From NCBI GenBank assembly GCA_003050645.1, contig PEBX01000001.1, positions 40,872-104,871 of the forward strand: 64,000 nucleotides of DNA, read 5' to 3'. The notes beneath the pieces are model-generated. The model had not been told where the DNA came from. It did no database searches and saw nothing but the letters and a program-made list of their open reading frames with translations. The position numbers and the translations under genes were made by a program. Shown here one piece after another: positions 46,301 to 54,963 of this stretch (position 1 is its first letter; every line of letters starts with the position of its first letter). The stretch comes from Candidatus Carbonibacillus altaicus (GTDB taxonomy: Bacteria > Bacillota > Bacilli > Thermicanales > DSM-22653).

Positions 46301-46588
46301 CTCGGCCGCTTTTGCCACACGATCGACATCAGTCTGTTCTTTCATCTTCACAAGATAAGTAACATACTTATCCTGCTGAAAAAGTGTAAACATTTGCTGA
46401 TCGATTTTTTCTTTCGCCAGTTGCTCTCCTGCTGACACCATTTTTTGTGAAGCTTTTTTCCCAATGCTCTCTACAGGAGCAGCCAGGGCAGGCGAGACAG
46501 AAGTGAAGACAAGCACAATGGCCCAAATCAAATATAGTAGTCGACGACGTTTGCGCTGATAGAAAAATTTGTAAAAAGTTTTTTCCAT
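40337..46588 (-). CDS. Giant bacillopeptidase F-like subtilase with cohesin-like and dockerin-like modules
   Basis: Exported S8 serine protease, 2083 residues from ATG 46588 (GGAGGAGG upstream; the longer frame has no site). Order: signal peptide 1-37 (YLIWAIVLVFTSVSPALA), I9-type propeptide to about 190, catalytic domain about 215-525 with Asp245 (NLDTGVD), His286 (GHGTHTMG), Ser458 (NGTSMATPH); two MAM/immune-inhibitor-like beta-sandwiches (NNTWARGIPETG; NDIWGRGVPKKG); carboxypeptidase-regulatory repeats; Big-like repeats; linker GDDDGSMPPGDDDGSTPPG; cohesin-like module about 1728-1876; second PPGDDDG linker; beta domain; dockerin-like pair about 2020-2083 (GDVNGDGMIDLKDLQHV, ADIKRDGEIDLLDISYI). 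Bpr of B. subtilis has the first half of this order; the cohesin-dockerin end is not part of it. Confidence 0.9.
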   Translation of the reverse strand: MEKTFYKFFYQRKRRRLLYLIWAIVLVFTSVSPALAAPVESIGKKASQKMVSAGEQLAKEKIDQQMFTLFQQDKYVTYLVKMKEQTDVDRVAKAAEIKSLARHETKAQQKLSVRQAVVSSLRETALSTQSGLTAYLEKMKQTGEVKDYESFFIVNALAVTSTKEIMEKIAAREEVAKILPNYERFLIDGELVTAEEAQAKQLSVPSSGDAPAADDQIEWNIERVGAPAAWALGIDGSGMVVANLDTGVDMNHPALSRKWRGLTGDPALSWYDAHSGATRPVDSDGHGTHTMGTMVGSTEDGQVIGVAPGAQWIAVRVFNPSTTDQILLRGGEWILAPRDAQGNLHPEAAPDSVNNSWGSTSPGMDEWYRPMVQAWRATGIFPAFANGNLGPDAGTASSPGNYPESFAVGAVNINNEVASFSSRGPSPYGEIKPNIAAPGVNIRSSIPGGGYANYNGTSMATPHVAAAAALLMQANTSLTVDDIAEILISTATPLTDAQYTDVPNNAYGHGLLNVYDAVSSVLTGVGTVEGRVTTGGDDFEPPVITHEPVQEVFYGYDVSIKTRLQDNVSVTTAELFARKGGDTYWTYIPMKRISGDYRDGVYEATIPGSLTTGSTVEYYIRANDYGNNVVETEVYRIHVSKGVNIGYYQNFEENWDGFQTGGVNNTWARGIPETGPSSGYSGQYALASNLTGTYQSNTNSWVMMPPIDLTEHPSMALLTFWHWFDLENRWDFGRVYVAAESTDYDFVKVAEFTGRERKWQQVAIDLTPYSGEVVYVLWNLTSDTSFQYDGWFIDDVSIVGPADTPPAAPDGVQATVNQLGHMRVVWQPVDDIRVKDYVVYVKKEGEEDWKQAGMGDGSETYVFFRSSGSYDVSVRARMYDGILGEMSEPVSINVEVPNIIFYDDFNGTDDNGWTHGGQNDIWGRGVPKKGPGRALMPPNVWATGLSGNYLNSMNASLVSPVIDLTDEEHAALSFYHWYETETSWDKAYVEITTNGGSTWQEVAMYSHVTNGKQWSPVTIDLDPYIGQTVQVRFRFYSDSSVNYQGWLLDQVGVYATHMNTDLGPRQSAQDSKAAKSDKEGTVNDAPPVIQLPLHQTGDQSVSEHSLHTLPPVAPASLPVAATVTALEVGKSTKTDPATGKYSMRLGAGEYTLRAEAYGFYPSDQTVTIEDGKTSRLYFSLTPIPQGTIHGTVIDERTHEPIAGAMVLVMEDAHVAPVQTDDQGEFTLTVYEGDYTLSVSHPEYYLTHTNVRVNGGETTDMSIAMKPFIGFDGVIAYDSGAVDNAWAYYDPGNGWAVRMTPAYDQVQVVGGLFRFWDTSWPSPGGTAFKVAIFDHSGKNGAPGKLIYGPIDATANRDGTWTEVRFSEPVMLEGDFYLTVIQAGSYPNVPGLATDETGPSSGRNWQYIDGGWSQAAADDGNYLIRALVRYPVGAPVITQPVDGSFTNVETITVEGTLVVDGAVVSVYNGDERVGQTTVENGIFSLPITLHDGENIISAEAEFDGKLTDRSQPVHVTLKQTPPHLSVNRPLDGFKTNLETLHVIGTVEDPYFDVLTINDEKIEVLEDGSFDHRVFLNPGANTLTIVAKDKAGNTATVERTVYMNQEAPNLTVTEPLEDVTLHAGENLIVRATGDTELNVHFRLELPLQTQDIRPVVNAVYMPEVEPGIYVGEWTVPAGLLVNGVHILVQAQDGFGNQLDVYAPGKLNIVQTGDDDGSMPPGDDDGSTPPGSQTVVSVVTDATQVIVGQPFTLEVRADHLTDMYAYQLSLVSPAEIEVKGFTLSDALYGWQQEHGDEISPIVHVVTHERTDGRFQTDVIFSFLGDISGISGTHALGSLEMIALAAGDMTIELTGLRLLDSQGEELLLAEPEDLSIPVEESDDAGTPPGNDDGSMPPGDDDGSTPPGDDDGSMPPGDDDGGTPPEDRDPGTLFDITGFIQAEAFDSSVQYNAIWYEGADGAVKVLIEAYDAEGKRIATGNVTADGQMHIALPDGGPYTLMIHVPGHLLYRTSITAHGPQELDLPILLAGDVNGDGMIDLKDLQHVAKHFGKRAPWSTKQEALADIKRDGEIDLLDISYILQNFGKRSE
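40840..40950. repeat. In-gene Gly-Asp-Pro repeat (PPGDDDG linkers)
   Basis: Near-identical 24-bp units encode PPGDDDGS four times in the second linker; a shorter block of the same unit lies at 41405-41470. The two blocks flank the cohesin-like module and could recombine to delete it. Confidence 0.85.
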
Positions 46589-46740
46589 GGATCGCTTCCT
46601 CCTCCGATTTCTCATCATCTTATTTGTCACCCATAGAGAAAAAGGTGCGCACTGGGTTGGCAACCCGCCTGGCCATGATCACCCCCCTCATCTCCCTGTC
46701 TATATGATCGATTTTATAATATATTCCATCCTGTTTAGCG

Positions 46741-48042
46741 TTAAGGTTGTTTATTTAACCAATCTAAGATCCGTGTCGTAACAACAGAAATTTCCGCGCG
46801 TGTTGCTGTATTCAATGGGTCAAAGTGCGTTTGATCTTTTCCGGCAACGATATGTTCCTGATAAAGCGCGGCGATGGCTTTTTCAGCCCAGGGGACAGTT
46901 GTTAAATCTAGGAACGGATGCGTTACTCTCCGATCATCTCCAGAACCGGTCTCATGCATCAAATTCGCAAGTAATGCCGCCATCTCAGCTCTTTTTAAGG
47001 GCCGATTGGGCTCAAAATACCGCTTCCCATTTTTTTCTAACCCCGCGATCCAGCCATTGTGATAAGCTGTTTCGACATAATCATAAGCCCAGTGCGTTGG
47101 TAAAATGTCGACAAAATGATGTTCGGACGGTTGAACCATGGGGACACCCAAGGTTTTCACCAGCATCGTCGCAAATTCTGCTCGAGTTACGCTTTTCTGC
47201 GGCATAAGTGAACCATCGGCAAAACCTCTTAAAATACCCTCCTCTACCAAACGATTTAACGCATCCTGCGCCCAAGGAACGTTCTGAATGGCTTTTTGAT
47301 CCGTAAAACGGCTGAGGCTGCTGGTAGATTTCTGGCGTTCATGATTCGTGTCATTCAGATCCTCACCGACCCAGGAAAAATAACGGCTATCATCGAAGGA
47401 AGGCGTTTCTCCTGTTTTTCCTACTTTTAAAACCAACGTGTTGCTAAGATGTTTGATGTTTTTTCCAGCCTGACCGCCCACGATCAAAATACTTTTATCC
47501 TGTTTAAGCTCGATCTCTTGGCCCGTCTCACGCTCAGTGACAATAAATGTAAACAGACCGATTTTCCCATAACCACGAAATCCCTCGCTCATTGAAGATT
47601 GTGGGGAAAGTGACTGGGCAAATTCAAGCATACCTTGATCCGGCTTCATTTTATGACTATACGTCTGGACTTCCTTTGTAGCACCAAAAATCGCCTTTTC
47701 ATACCACCCACTTTCTTCAGGAACAAGCTGCAATTGTTTTGGATCATATGTCAAACGAACTTGAAAACCGATCATTGGTGTAGAAATAAAACGAACGTTT
47801 TCTAGCCATACAGCTACACGGATTGTTTGACCGGTTTCTACAATTTGCTGTGACGCGCGCAACGCTAAGCGTGGTTCTAAACCAGGACTGACTTTGGCCA
47901 GTGCATGAGAAGATAAAGGTCCGAACAAACTATAACTACTTAAAGCTAAAAGCATACTGAGTAGCTTGAATAACCATGCGTTGAATCTTTTTCTTTGTAA
48001 AAACCTGTCGTCCTTTTTCTGTGTTACAAAATAATCCTGCAC
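46741..48042 (-). CDS. Cohesin-SLH surface anchor protein
   Basis: 433 residues. Signal peptide 1-49 (LLSMLLALSSYSLFGPLSSHALA). Residues about 55-210 form a cohesin-like beta-sandwich (QQIVETGQTIRVAVWLENV, GFQVRLTYDPKQLQLV, GKIGLFTFIVTE). Residues about 243-433 are three SLH repeats, each with the conserved TRAE-type motif (VTRAEF, LKRAEM, ATRAEI), which bind pyruvylated cell-wall polymer. This is the architecture of OlpA-type cellulosome anchors. GTG 48042 has AAAGGAGG upstream at slightly long spacing. Next gene downstream is the dockerin-bearing subtilase, 152 bp away. Confidence 0.85.
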   Translation of the reverse strand: MQDYFVTQKKDDRFLQRKRFNAWLFKLLSMLLALSSYSLFGPLSSHALAKVSPGLEPRLALRASQQIVETGQTIRVAVWLENVRFISTPMIGFQVRLTYDPKQLQLVPEESGWYEKAIFGATKEVQTYSHKMKPDQGMLEFAQSLSPQSSMSEGFRGYGKIGLFTFIVTERETGQEIELKQDKSILIVGGQAGKNIKHLSNTLVLKVGKTGETPSFDDSRYFSWVGEDLNDTNHERQKSTSSLSRFTDQKAIQNVPWAQDALNRLVEEGILRGFADGSLMPQKSVTRAEFATMLVKTLGVPMVQPSEHHFVDILPTHWAYDYVETAYHNGWIAGLEKNGKRYFEPNRPLKRAEMAALLANLMHETGSGDDRRVTHPFLDLTTVPWAEKAIAALYQEHIVAGKDQTHFDPLNTATRAEISVVTTRILDWLNKQP

Positions 48043-48065
48043 TGTTCATAACCTCCTTTGATAAA

Positions 48066-48104
48066 AATGAAAAAAGGACAAGTAGCATGTAAGCTCTTGT
48101 CCTA
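48066..48104 (-). terminator. Hairpin with T-run in the leader of the cohesin-SLH gene
   Basis: Minus-strand AGGACAAG...CTTGTCCT stem followed by TTTTTTCATTTTT, ending about 20 bases before the ribosome site. Either the end of an upstream (now decayed) unit or an attenuator of the anchor gene. Confidence 0.6.
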
Positions 48105-48214
48105 ATATACTTAACGAACCAAAATTATTCAACGAATATTTTGTCTATTTTTGTATCGGATATTTAAATTTTTTATTTCAAATTTATTAATTAAAAATAT
48201 TTTTTCGACAATAT
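48105..48214. other. AT-rich gap upstream of the anchor gene
   Basis: Long runs of A and T with no ORF; base composition is far more AT-rich than the rest of the window. It may hold the promoter of the anchor gene, but no single hexamer pair stands out. Confidence 0.4.
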
Positions 48215-48340
48215 TTATGTGAAAATGAATAATTCGGCCGTACCATAAAAAAGCACGATCGCATCGTCCTCCAGAATCCCGCCCATTGGAAAGACAACGC
48301 CACCGTAAAAACCTTGTTTTTCATATCGTTCACTATTCAC
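48215..48340 (-). pseudogene. C-terminal remnant of a GH130-family glycoside phosphorylase
   Basis: Minus frame reads YEKQGFYGGVVFPMGGILE then DDAIVLFYGTAELFIFT and stops. It matches the end of GH130 mannoside phosphorylases (YE..GFYGNVVFP.G....D.L.VYYGAAD). The Asp expected after YGAA is Glu here, and the rest of the enzyme (about 300 residues) is absent. Intact homologues break down beta-mannosides. Confidence 0.6.
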
Positions 48341-48419
48341 TTATTTAAACACAAATATTTAAACACAAACTATCTAATCTAGAAGTAGTTCAAGAAGCAG
48401 TCTCCTTAAACGATGTGGC

Positions 48420-49298
48420 TTATTCCAGAGGATGATAGGGTATTAAAGAAGTCAAAGGAGATGGGCGTCTGTAACCGCTCTCCGTCAGGACATCGGCAAA
48501 TATCTCTTCTAGCATGCGCGCAAGTCCTTCTTCGTCATTTGAAGGGGCAATGAGGTCGGCCGCCGCTTTGGCGAGCTCACTTCCATTTTCCATAGCCACG
48601 CCCAATCCTGCTTCTTTTAGCATCTCCACGTCATTCCACTCATCGCCGAAGGCGACGACTTCTTCCAACGGAATACCCAAACGACGAGCAACGACGCGCA
48701 TGGCATGCGCCTTGTGAACGCCTGCGCGAATCCCTTCTAACCAAGTCCAAGACGTCTTCGCAAAATAGATCTCACCGTTTAAAGCTTCCTGTAACTGGGC
48801 ATGAACGTATGCTTTATCTTCATCGCGCGGACGTAAAAGCAGATTCGTCACCGCTTCACCGCTTAATGATTCTACATCAAGGGGACGCGGCGGTATTTTC
48901 CGATAATCGGTAAACGTCATTTGCACCTCATCGTCATAACGCCGAACATAATAACCGCCTAGTGCCTCGAGCAACATATTTTCTATGCGTGCATCTTTTT
49001 CGGCCATCATGAGCAGCTGGGACAACGCTTTTTCATCAATTTTTTCATAATAAAGAACCGAACCGCTCAATCTTTCAAAAATAACCGCTCCGTTTAACGT
49101 AATGACCGGATGCTTAAGACGCACATCTAAAAAGAGCTCTCGAACGGAGTAAATCGCCCGTCCGGTCGCGATAATCACCGGTATACCGTGAGCATCAAGG
49201 TGCTCCAGCACATTTTTGGTTCTCGGTGTAATGCGTTTATCGGAGGTGAGCGTCGTTCCATCCAGATCAATGAATACCATACGATAAAGACGATTCAT
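48420..49298 (-). CDS. Cof-type HAD phosphatase
   Basis: 292 residues: motif I VFIDLDGTTLTSDK (nucleophile Asp about 10), motif II VIIATGR, motif III Lys (GVHKAHAMRVV), motif IV AFGDEWNDVEML, with a C2 cap between. These hydrolyse sugar phosphates, flavin nucleotides or PLP; the substrate is not predictable. Single gene. Confidence 0.9.
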   Translation of the reverse strand: MNRLYRMVFIDLDGTTLTSDKRITPRTKNVLEHLDAHGIPVIIATGRAIYSVRELFLDVRLKHPVITLNGAVIFERLSGSVLYYEKIDEKALSQLLMMAEKDARIENMLLEALGGYYVRRYDDEVQMTFTDYRKIPPRPLDVESLSGEAVTNLLLRPRDEDKAYVHAQLQEALNGEIYFAKTSWTWLEGIRAGVHKAHAMRVVARRLGIPLEEVVAFGDEWNDVEMLKEAGLGVAMENGSELAKAAADLIAPSNDEEGLARMLEEIFADVLTESGYRRPSPLTSLIPYHPLE

Positions 49299-49545
49299 CG
49301 CATCTCCTTATATCATCGTTCTTTGCATTTTACTTTCCGCAAGTGTTACAATTATTATACATCATGATCGTATATCTGGCCATCTTCCCATGAGACGATT
49401 TATCCGGTCACACATACGTGATTCGTGATCATTTCCTAAGCAACGAGGATTTAAATAGATGCTCTGCCTTAGCTGTACACCAAGCACAGCATGATGTCGA
49501 TACGCATCGACCTAACTTATTGTATGTGATCGATTTGGATCCAGT

Positions 49546-49836
49546 TTATGTTTTGGAACGCGGCGGCGAATTATTTTTCTGCGGTAAGATGGCCTCGTAT
49601 TTCTTAACCCCGGGAATACTGTAAAATCCGCTAGCAATAAGACCCAAGACGATGCCTTGCAAGATGATCGATCCCGCCGTCTGCATAAAATGGTCACTCC
49701 AAGCAAGTAAAAAGCTTATCAATAGTCCATAAGCGATGGAATAAAGCGGTGCCCACTCACTGGGAAAAAAACGTTTGGTCAACGTCACGAGTGCCATAAT
49801 GACGGGAACCCACTCAAGGGCGAGGTCGGTTTCCAT
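49546..49836 (-). CDS. Small holin-like membrane protein
   Basis: 96 residues from ATG 49836 (GGAAGGAG upstream). Three hydrophobic stretches (LALEWVPVIMALVTLT, LYSIAYGLLISFLLAW, AGSIILQGIVLGLIASGFYSIPG) and a charged tail KYEAILPQKNNSPPRSKT. The order resembles small phage holins of the A118 type, but no lysis or phage gene is nearby, so it may be a domesticated relic. Confidence 0.55.
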   Translation of the reverse strand: METDLALEWVPVIMALVTLTKRFFPSEWAPLYSIAYGLLISFLLAWSDHFMQTAGSIILQGIVLGLIASGFYSIPGVKKYEAILPQKNNSPPRSKT

Positions 49837-49948
49837 CGTTATCACTCCTTCCCGTACATGCCCTACGACATCTCTATACTTTACGACATCATATGCACAT
49901 AACATACCCCGATAGAACTTCTGTGAAAACCACCATAGCCCTATACTA

Positions 49949-49980
49949 TCAAACGATCAAATGATTAAACAATCAAACGA
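49949..49980. repeat. Four tandem copies of an 8-bp unit
   Basis: TCAAACGA, TCAAATGA, TTAAACAA, TCAAACGA just before the ribosome site of the reductase-like gene. Confidence 0.8.
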
Positions 49981-50001
49981 TCTCGTTCAGGAGGCATGAA
50001 A

Positions 50002-50952
50002 GTGGACGATCGCGCTCCATTCCCACTCATCATCATAGGCGGCGGACCGGCCGGTATAAGCGCCGCCATTTGGGCGGCTCGGCTCGGCTTAAAACCACTC
50101 CTTCTGGAGAAAAACGAATATCTGGGGGGACAGGTTCGCCACATCCGCGGTTCGATTGTCGATTATCTCGGGCACATTTTTCCAAGCGGTGAAAAACTGA
50201 CCGAAAAGATGGGCCATCATCTGGCAGCGTTCCCTGTCGATGTGCGTACGGGCGTCCGTGTGGAGCACATTACCGACGACGGAACAACCTATACGCTCAC
50301 CTTATCCGGCGCGGACCGTCCCAGGATGACGAGCCAGGCGGTAATCATCGCTACCGGAGCGCAACCGCGGCGCCTAAACGTTCCCGGCTTTGATGCCGTC
50401 GAGCGTGATCAGCACCTTTCTACCAGTAAAGATGCCCCGTCCTTTTCCGGGAAACGCGTGGCCATCATCGGCGGCGGAGATCGCGCCGTGGAAGGCGCGG
50501 TGAATGTGCAGCCTTACGCCCGTTCTGTTCATCTGATCGTACGCAGTGACGAACTCAGGGCAAGACGACGCCTTGTCGACAAGCTCTCCGGAAAGCCCAA
50601 CATCACCATCCACACGCTGACCCAGGTGCGTGAGATTATCCCCTCATCCGACGGAAAACGCCTCACACTCGTCCATGAAAAAGTGGGCGTGAGTTCCCTA
50701 CTCGTCGATTATGTGCTGGCACGCATCGGCATGACCGCGGTACTTCCTCCCGGAGCAAAAGAACGCGTGGGGCAGGGCGGATTTTTCTTGGCAGGGGACT
50801 GTACGACGGATGCCCCATTTCGCAGTATTGCGACTGCTGTCGGAGACGGAATGCACGCTGCTAAACGCGCCGTCTTTTATCTGGAGGCAATCGAACGAAT
50901 GCAAGAACGCATGCAAACAGAAAAGACACTCAAACCACAATCAACACGATAA
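50002..50952 (+). CDS. Thioredoxin-reductase-like FAD/NAD(P) oxidoreductase without the redox CxxC
   Basis: 316 residues from GTG 50002 (AGGAGG seven bases upstream; ATG 49996 is too close). FAD motif IIIGGGPAGISAA, NAD(P) motif VAIIGGGDRAVEGA, and GGFFLAGDCTTDAPFRSIATAVGDG at the end. In thioredoxin reductase a CATC pair lies before the second Rossmann motif; here the site reads HLSTSKDAP with no cysteine. It is therefore closer to YumC-type ferredoxin reductases, with an unknown partner. Confidence 0.85.
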   Translation: MDDRAPFPLIIIGGGPAGISAAIWAARLGLKPLLLEKNEYLGGQVRHIRGSIVDYLGHIFPSGEKLTEKMGHHLAAFPVDVRTGVRVEHITDDGTTYTLTLSGADRPRMTSQAVIIATGAQPRRLNVPGFDAVERDQHLSTSKDAPSFSGKRVAIIGGGDRAVEGAVNVQPYARSVHLIVRSDELRARRRLVDKLSGKPNITIHTLTQVREIIPSSDGKRLTLVHEKVGVSSLLVDYVLARIGMTAVLPPGAKERVGQGGFFLAGDCTTDAPFRSIATAVGDGMHAAKRAVFYLEAIERMQERMQTEKTLKPQSTR

Positions 50953-51075
50953 AAGACGCATGCACTGTAAACCAGAGCTGTTCAAAGCTGCATTGAGAAA
51001 ATCGCATCGCCTTGTGCATCGCGCATAAGGCAGACGTCGTCGAACATCATCCACCTAAGATGTACTGACAGAGTC

Positions 51076-51109
51076 GCATTGATGATAGAGATGCATTGAT
51101 GACAGAGAG
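51076..51109. repeat. Two tandem copies of a 17-bp unit
   Basis: GCATTGATGATAGAGAT and GCATTGATGACAGAGAG, upstream of the NUDIX gene. Confidence 0.7.
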
Positions 51110-51160
51110 GCAAAGATATAAATATGTAGACACAATGATTCATCGAAAGGAACATCGACC

Positions 51161-51670
51161 ATGTCCTATACCCCTGAGCTATCTCCCGATTGTCTTTATG
51201 AATACTATACGGCGTTAAATGGAGAGCCGATTCGCCTAACGTTTATGCCGGATTGTTTTCTTCCGCCCGCCCACGTCCTAATCGTCCCTTTCTGGCAAGG
51301 TAAGCTCGTTTTTACCCGGCATAAAGTGCGCGGCATTGAACTTCCGGGCGGCAAAATGGAGCCCGGCGAGACGCCCCTCGCCGCTGCCGTCCGAGAAACA
51401 TTTGAAGAAATCGGGGCCTCCTTGCGTGCCATCAGCTTGATCGGTCAGTATATCATCGGTGAAGGTGAAGCAGCCATTGTAAAGTCGATTTACCGAGCCG
51501 AAGTCGAACGTTTCTTACCCGTGCAGTTTTCCAGTGATACAGATGGGCCGATCGTCGTGTCTGAAATTCCTTTTCAGGTAAAAGAACGGGAAGATTTTTC
51601 ACCATACATGCGCGATGATGTCTACCCGCGCCTGCTCGAAGTGCTGGGACTTACGAAAACGTGGACTTAA
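51161..51670 (+). CDS. NUDIX hydrolase
   Basis: 169 residues. A complete Nudix box at about 64-86 (GGKMEPGETPLAAAVRETFE then EIGA) with all Mg-binding glutamates. AAAGGAAC weak ribosome site. Hydrolyses a nucleoside diphosphate linked to another group; the N-terminal CLYEYYTALNGEPIRL is characteristic of no subfamily that I can name. Confidence 0.9.
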   Translation: MSYTPELSPDCLYEYYTALNGEPIRLTFMPDCFLPPAHVLIVPFWQGKLVFTRHKVRGIELPGGKMEPGETPLAAAVRETFEEIGASLRAISLIGQYIIGEGEAAIVKSIYRAEVERFLPVQFSSDTDGPIVVSEIPFQVKEREDFSPYMRDDVYPRLLEVLGLTKTWT

Positions 51671-51773
51671 GGTACGGACTTGGCGTATACATTTGTGATC
51701 TGGGAAAGAAATGAACGGATTGAAAGGGTTAAGTTAAAAATTAGACGGAAGTAAATGTAAGTAAATCAAGTAA

Positions 51774-53177
<1,404 letters not shown>

Positions 53178-53346
53178 GACTTCTTATTGACGGTCGGTGT
53201 AGGCCGGTTTAACGAAAAAGTTGCCGGAGCCGCTTAACGTAAACTTTAAATACAAGGCTTTCCTTTCGGACACGCTTAAAGAAGCTTAACAGACAAGGTT
53301 GACGGGCACGCTTAAAAGTTTATCGGGACATGCCTAAAAAACAGGC

Positions 53347-54903
53347 TTAGCGGGCTCCGAGACGGCTTAGGGCTAGTCCCTTTAACTTCACCCACCCCCG
53401 CCGCATGACATCCAGTGTCACATCTTCACGGAATGCAAATAGCATCACGACATACGTGAGCGCGCCGAGCACGATGATTGCAGTGAGTAAGAACGCCCGC
53501 CAGACAAACGTCCCCTCATGCCAGGGCACATAGACGGATAGCGCATACACCACGCCCCCCATGACTGTGCTCGCAGCGATCATCTTTAATAGAGAAACCG
53601 TCATGGTCTTTGTCCAGAGCGTCCCAATCTGACGGGTTAGTGAACGATATTGCAAAAAGCTCGCTACGATGAAGCTGATGGAAGTGGCCAGCGCCAGTCC
53701 GAGATGCTGCATCGGGCCTACGAGGATTAAATTTAAAACAATATTTAAGCCGATGGCAAATATACCGTTTGTCATCGGCGTTTTTGTGTCTTGCAGCGAA
53801 TAAAAGGCCTTTGTCCAAAGCTCGCGCGTCCCAAGTCCGATGAGACCGATCGAAAAAAAGAAATAAGCGCCGGCCGTGAGTTCCGTGGCTTGCGCATCAA
53901 ACACACCGCGCTCAAAGAGGACACTGATGATAGGCTTGGCGAGCACCATGCTCCCCACCGTAATGGGCAGGAGGACGAGCAAAAGAACGATCGTCGTGCG
54001 CGAGAGCGTCAATCGAAACTGATTCCAATCGTTATTTGCGGCAATCTTCGAAAGCCGTGGATAGAGCACGGAGAGAAGTGAAATCACAACAATGCCGTAT
54101 GCAAGTTGCATCACTTTGTTGCTATAATTAAGGGCAGAGATGCTACCTTCTGTAAGACCAGAGGCAAGCATCCGATCGACGATAATGTTAAGCTGGGACG
54201 CTATCGTCCCGATCATCACCGGACCGACCAGGACGGTCGCCTGACGCAGCCCCTGTTCTTTCAAATCGATCACAAAGCGATAGCGATAACCTGCCCTTAG
54301 AAGAGAAGGCACAAGAAAGAGCACCTGAGCAATGGTAGCAACAAGCGTAATCCAGGTAAAACCGACAATGCCCAAAGACGCACCAAACATAAAAAGATAG
54401 AGCACGACCACGATATTAAAAGGAATACCGACCGCAGCCGGCATGAGAAAATATTGATGACTTTGCAGATAAGCGGTAAAGAGCGCGTTTAAAGTGAGAA
54501 GTACGACCATCCAGAGCAAAATACGCGTCAACTGAACGGACAGATGAAACGTTTCTGTCTCAAAACCCGGCGCAAAAATCTTCACCAGATAGGGTGCAAA
54601 AAAAATGCTGATCACGGTAACCGCAAGCGACATGACGATCAGGACCGAGGTTATATTATGCATAAAATATGTACGATCTTCTTTTCCCAAACGCTGATAT
54701 ACAGGAATAAACGTCGTTCCGATGGCGCTCGCCATGGCCGCAAAGAGCACGCCTGGAATAGAAAAAGCGATAAAAAAAGCGTCGGATACTTCGCTCGCGC
54801 CAAAATAAGCGGCAATCGCCGTCTCCCGTAAAAAACCTAAGATCCGGCTCACCAGAGTGATGACCATGATGGCAACGGTCGTCGTGTACAGTCCACGTGA
54901 CAT
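53347..54903 (-). CDS. murJ: Lipid II flippase MurJ
   Basis: MviN/MurJ-family membrane protein of 518 residues and about fourteen membrane segments. Motifs: LVSRILGFLRETAIAAYFGASEVSDAFFIAFSIP at the N-terminus, then LYSLQDTKTPM and the conserved positive charges in the first third. Moves lipid II to the outside for peptidoglycan synthesis. AAGGGGAT precedes ATG 54903. Single gene. Confidence 0.92.
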   Translation of the reverse strand: MSRGLYTTTVAIMVITLVSRILGFLRETAIAAYFGASEVSDAFFIAFSIPGVLFAAMASAIGTTFIPVYQRLGKEDRTYFMHNITSVLIVMSLAVTVISIFFAPYLVKIFAPGFETETFHLSVQLTRILLWMVVLLTLNALFTAYLQSHQYFLMPAAVGIPFNIVVVLYLFMFGASLGIVGFTWITLVATIAQVLFLVPSLLRAGYRYRFVIDLKEQGLRQATVLVGPVMIGTIASQLNIIVDRMLASGLTEGSISALNYSNKVMQLAYGIVVISLLSVLYPRLSKIAANNDWNQFRLTLSRTTIVLLLVLLPITVGSMVLAKPIISVLFERGVFDAQATELTAGAYFFFSIGLIGLGTRELWTKAFYSLQDTKTPMTNGIFAIGLNIVLNLILVGPMQHLGLALATSISFIVASFLQYRSLTRQIGTLWTKTMTVSLLKMIAASTVMGGVVYALSVYVPWHEGTFVWRAFLLTAIIVLGALTYVVMLFAFREDVTLDVMRRGWVKLKGLALSRLGAR

Positions 54904-54934
54904 CTTTTCATCCCCTTGTCACTAGCACGCGCTT

Positions 54935-54943
54935 ATTATACCA
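54935..54943 (-). promoter_or_regulatory. Extended -10 promoter of murJ
   Basis: TGGTATAAT on the minus strand; no good -35 visible. Confidence 0.5.
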
Positions 54944-54963
54944 TAACGAAAGGTAGAAGGCCT

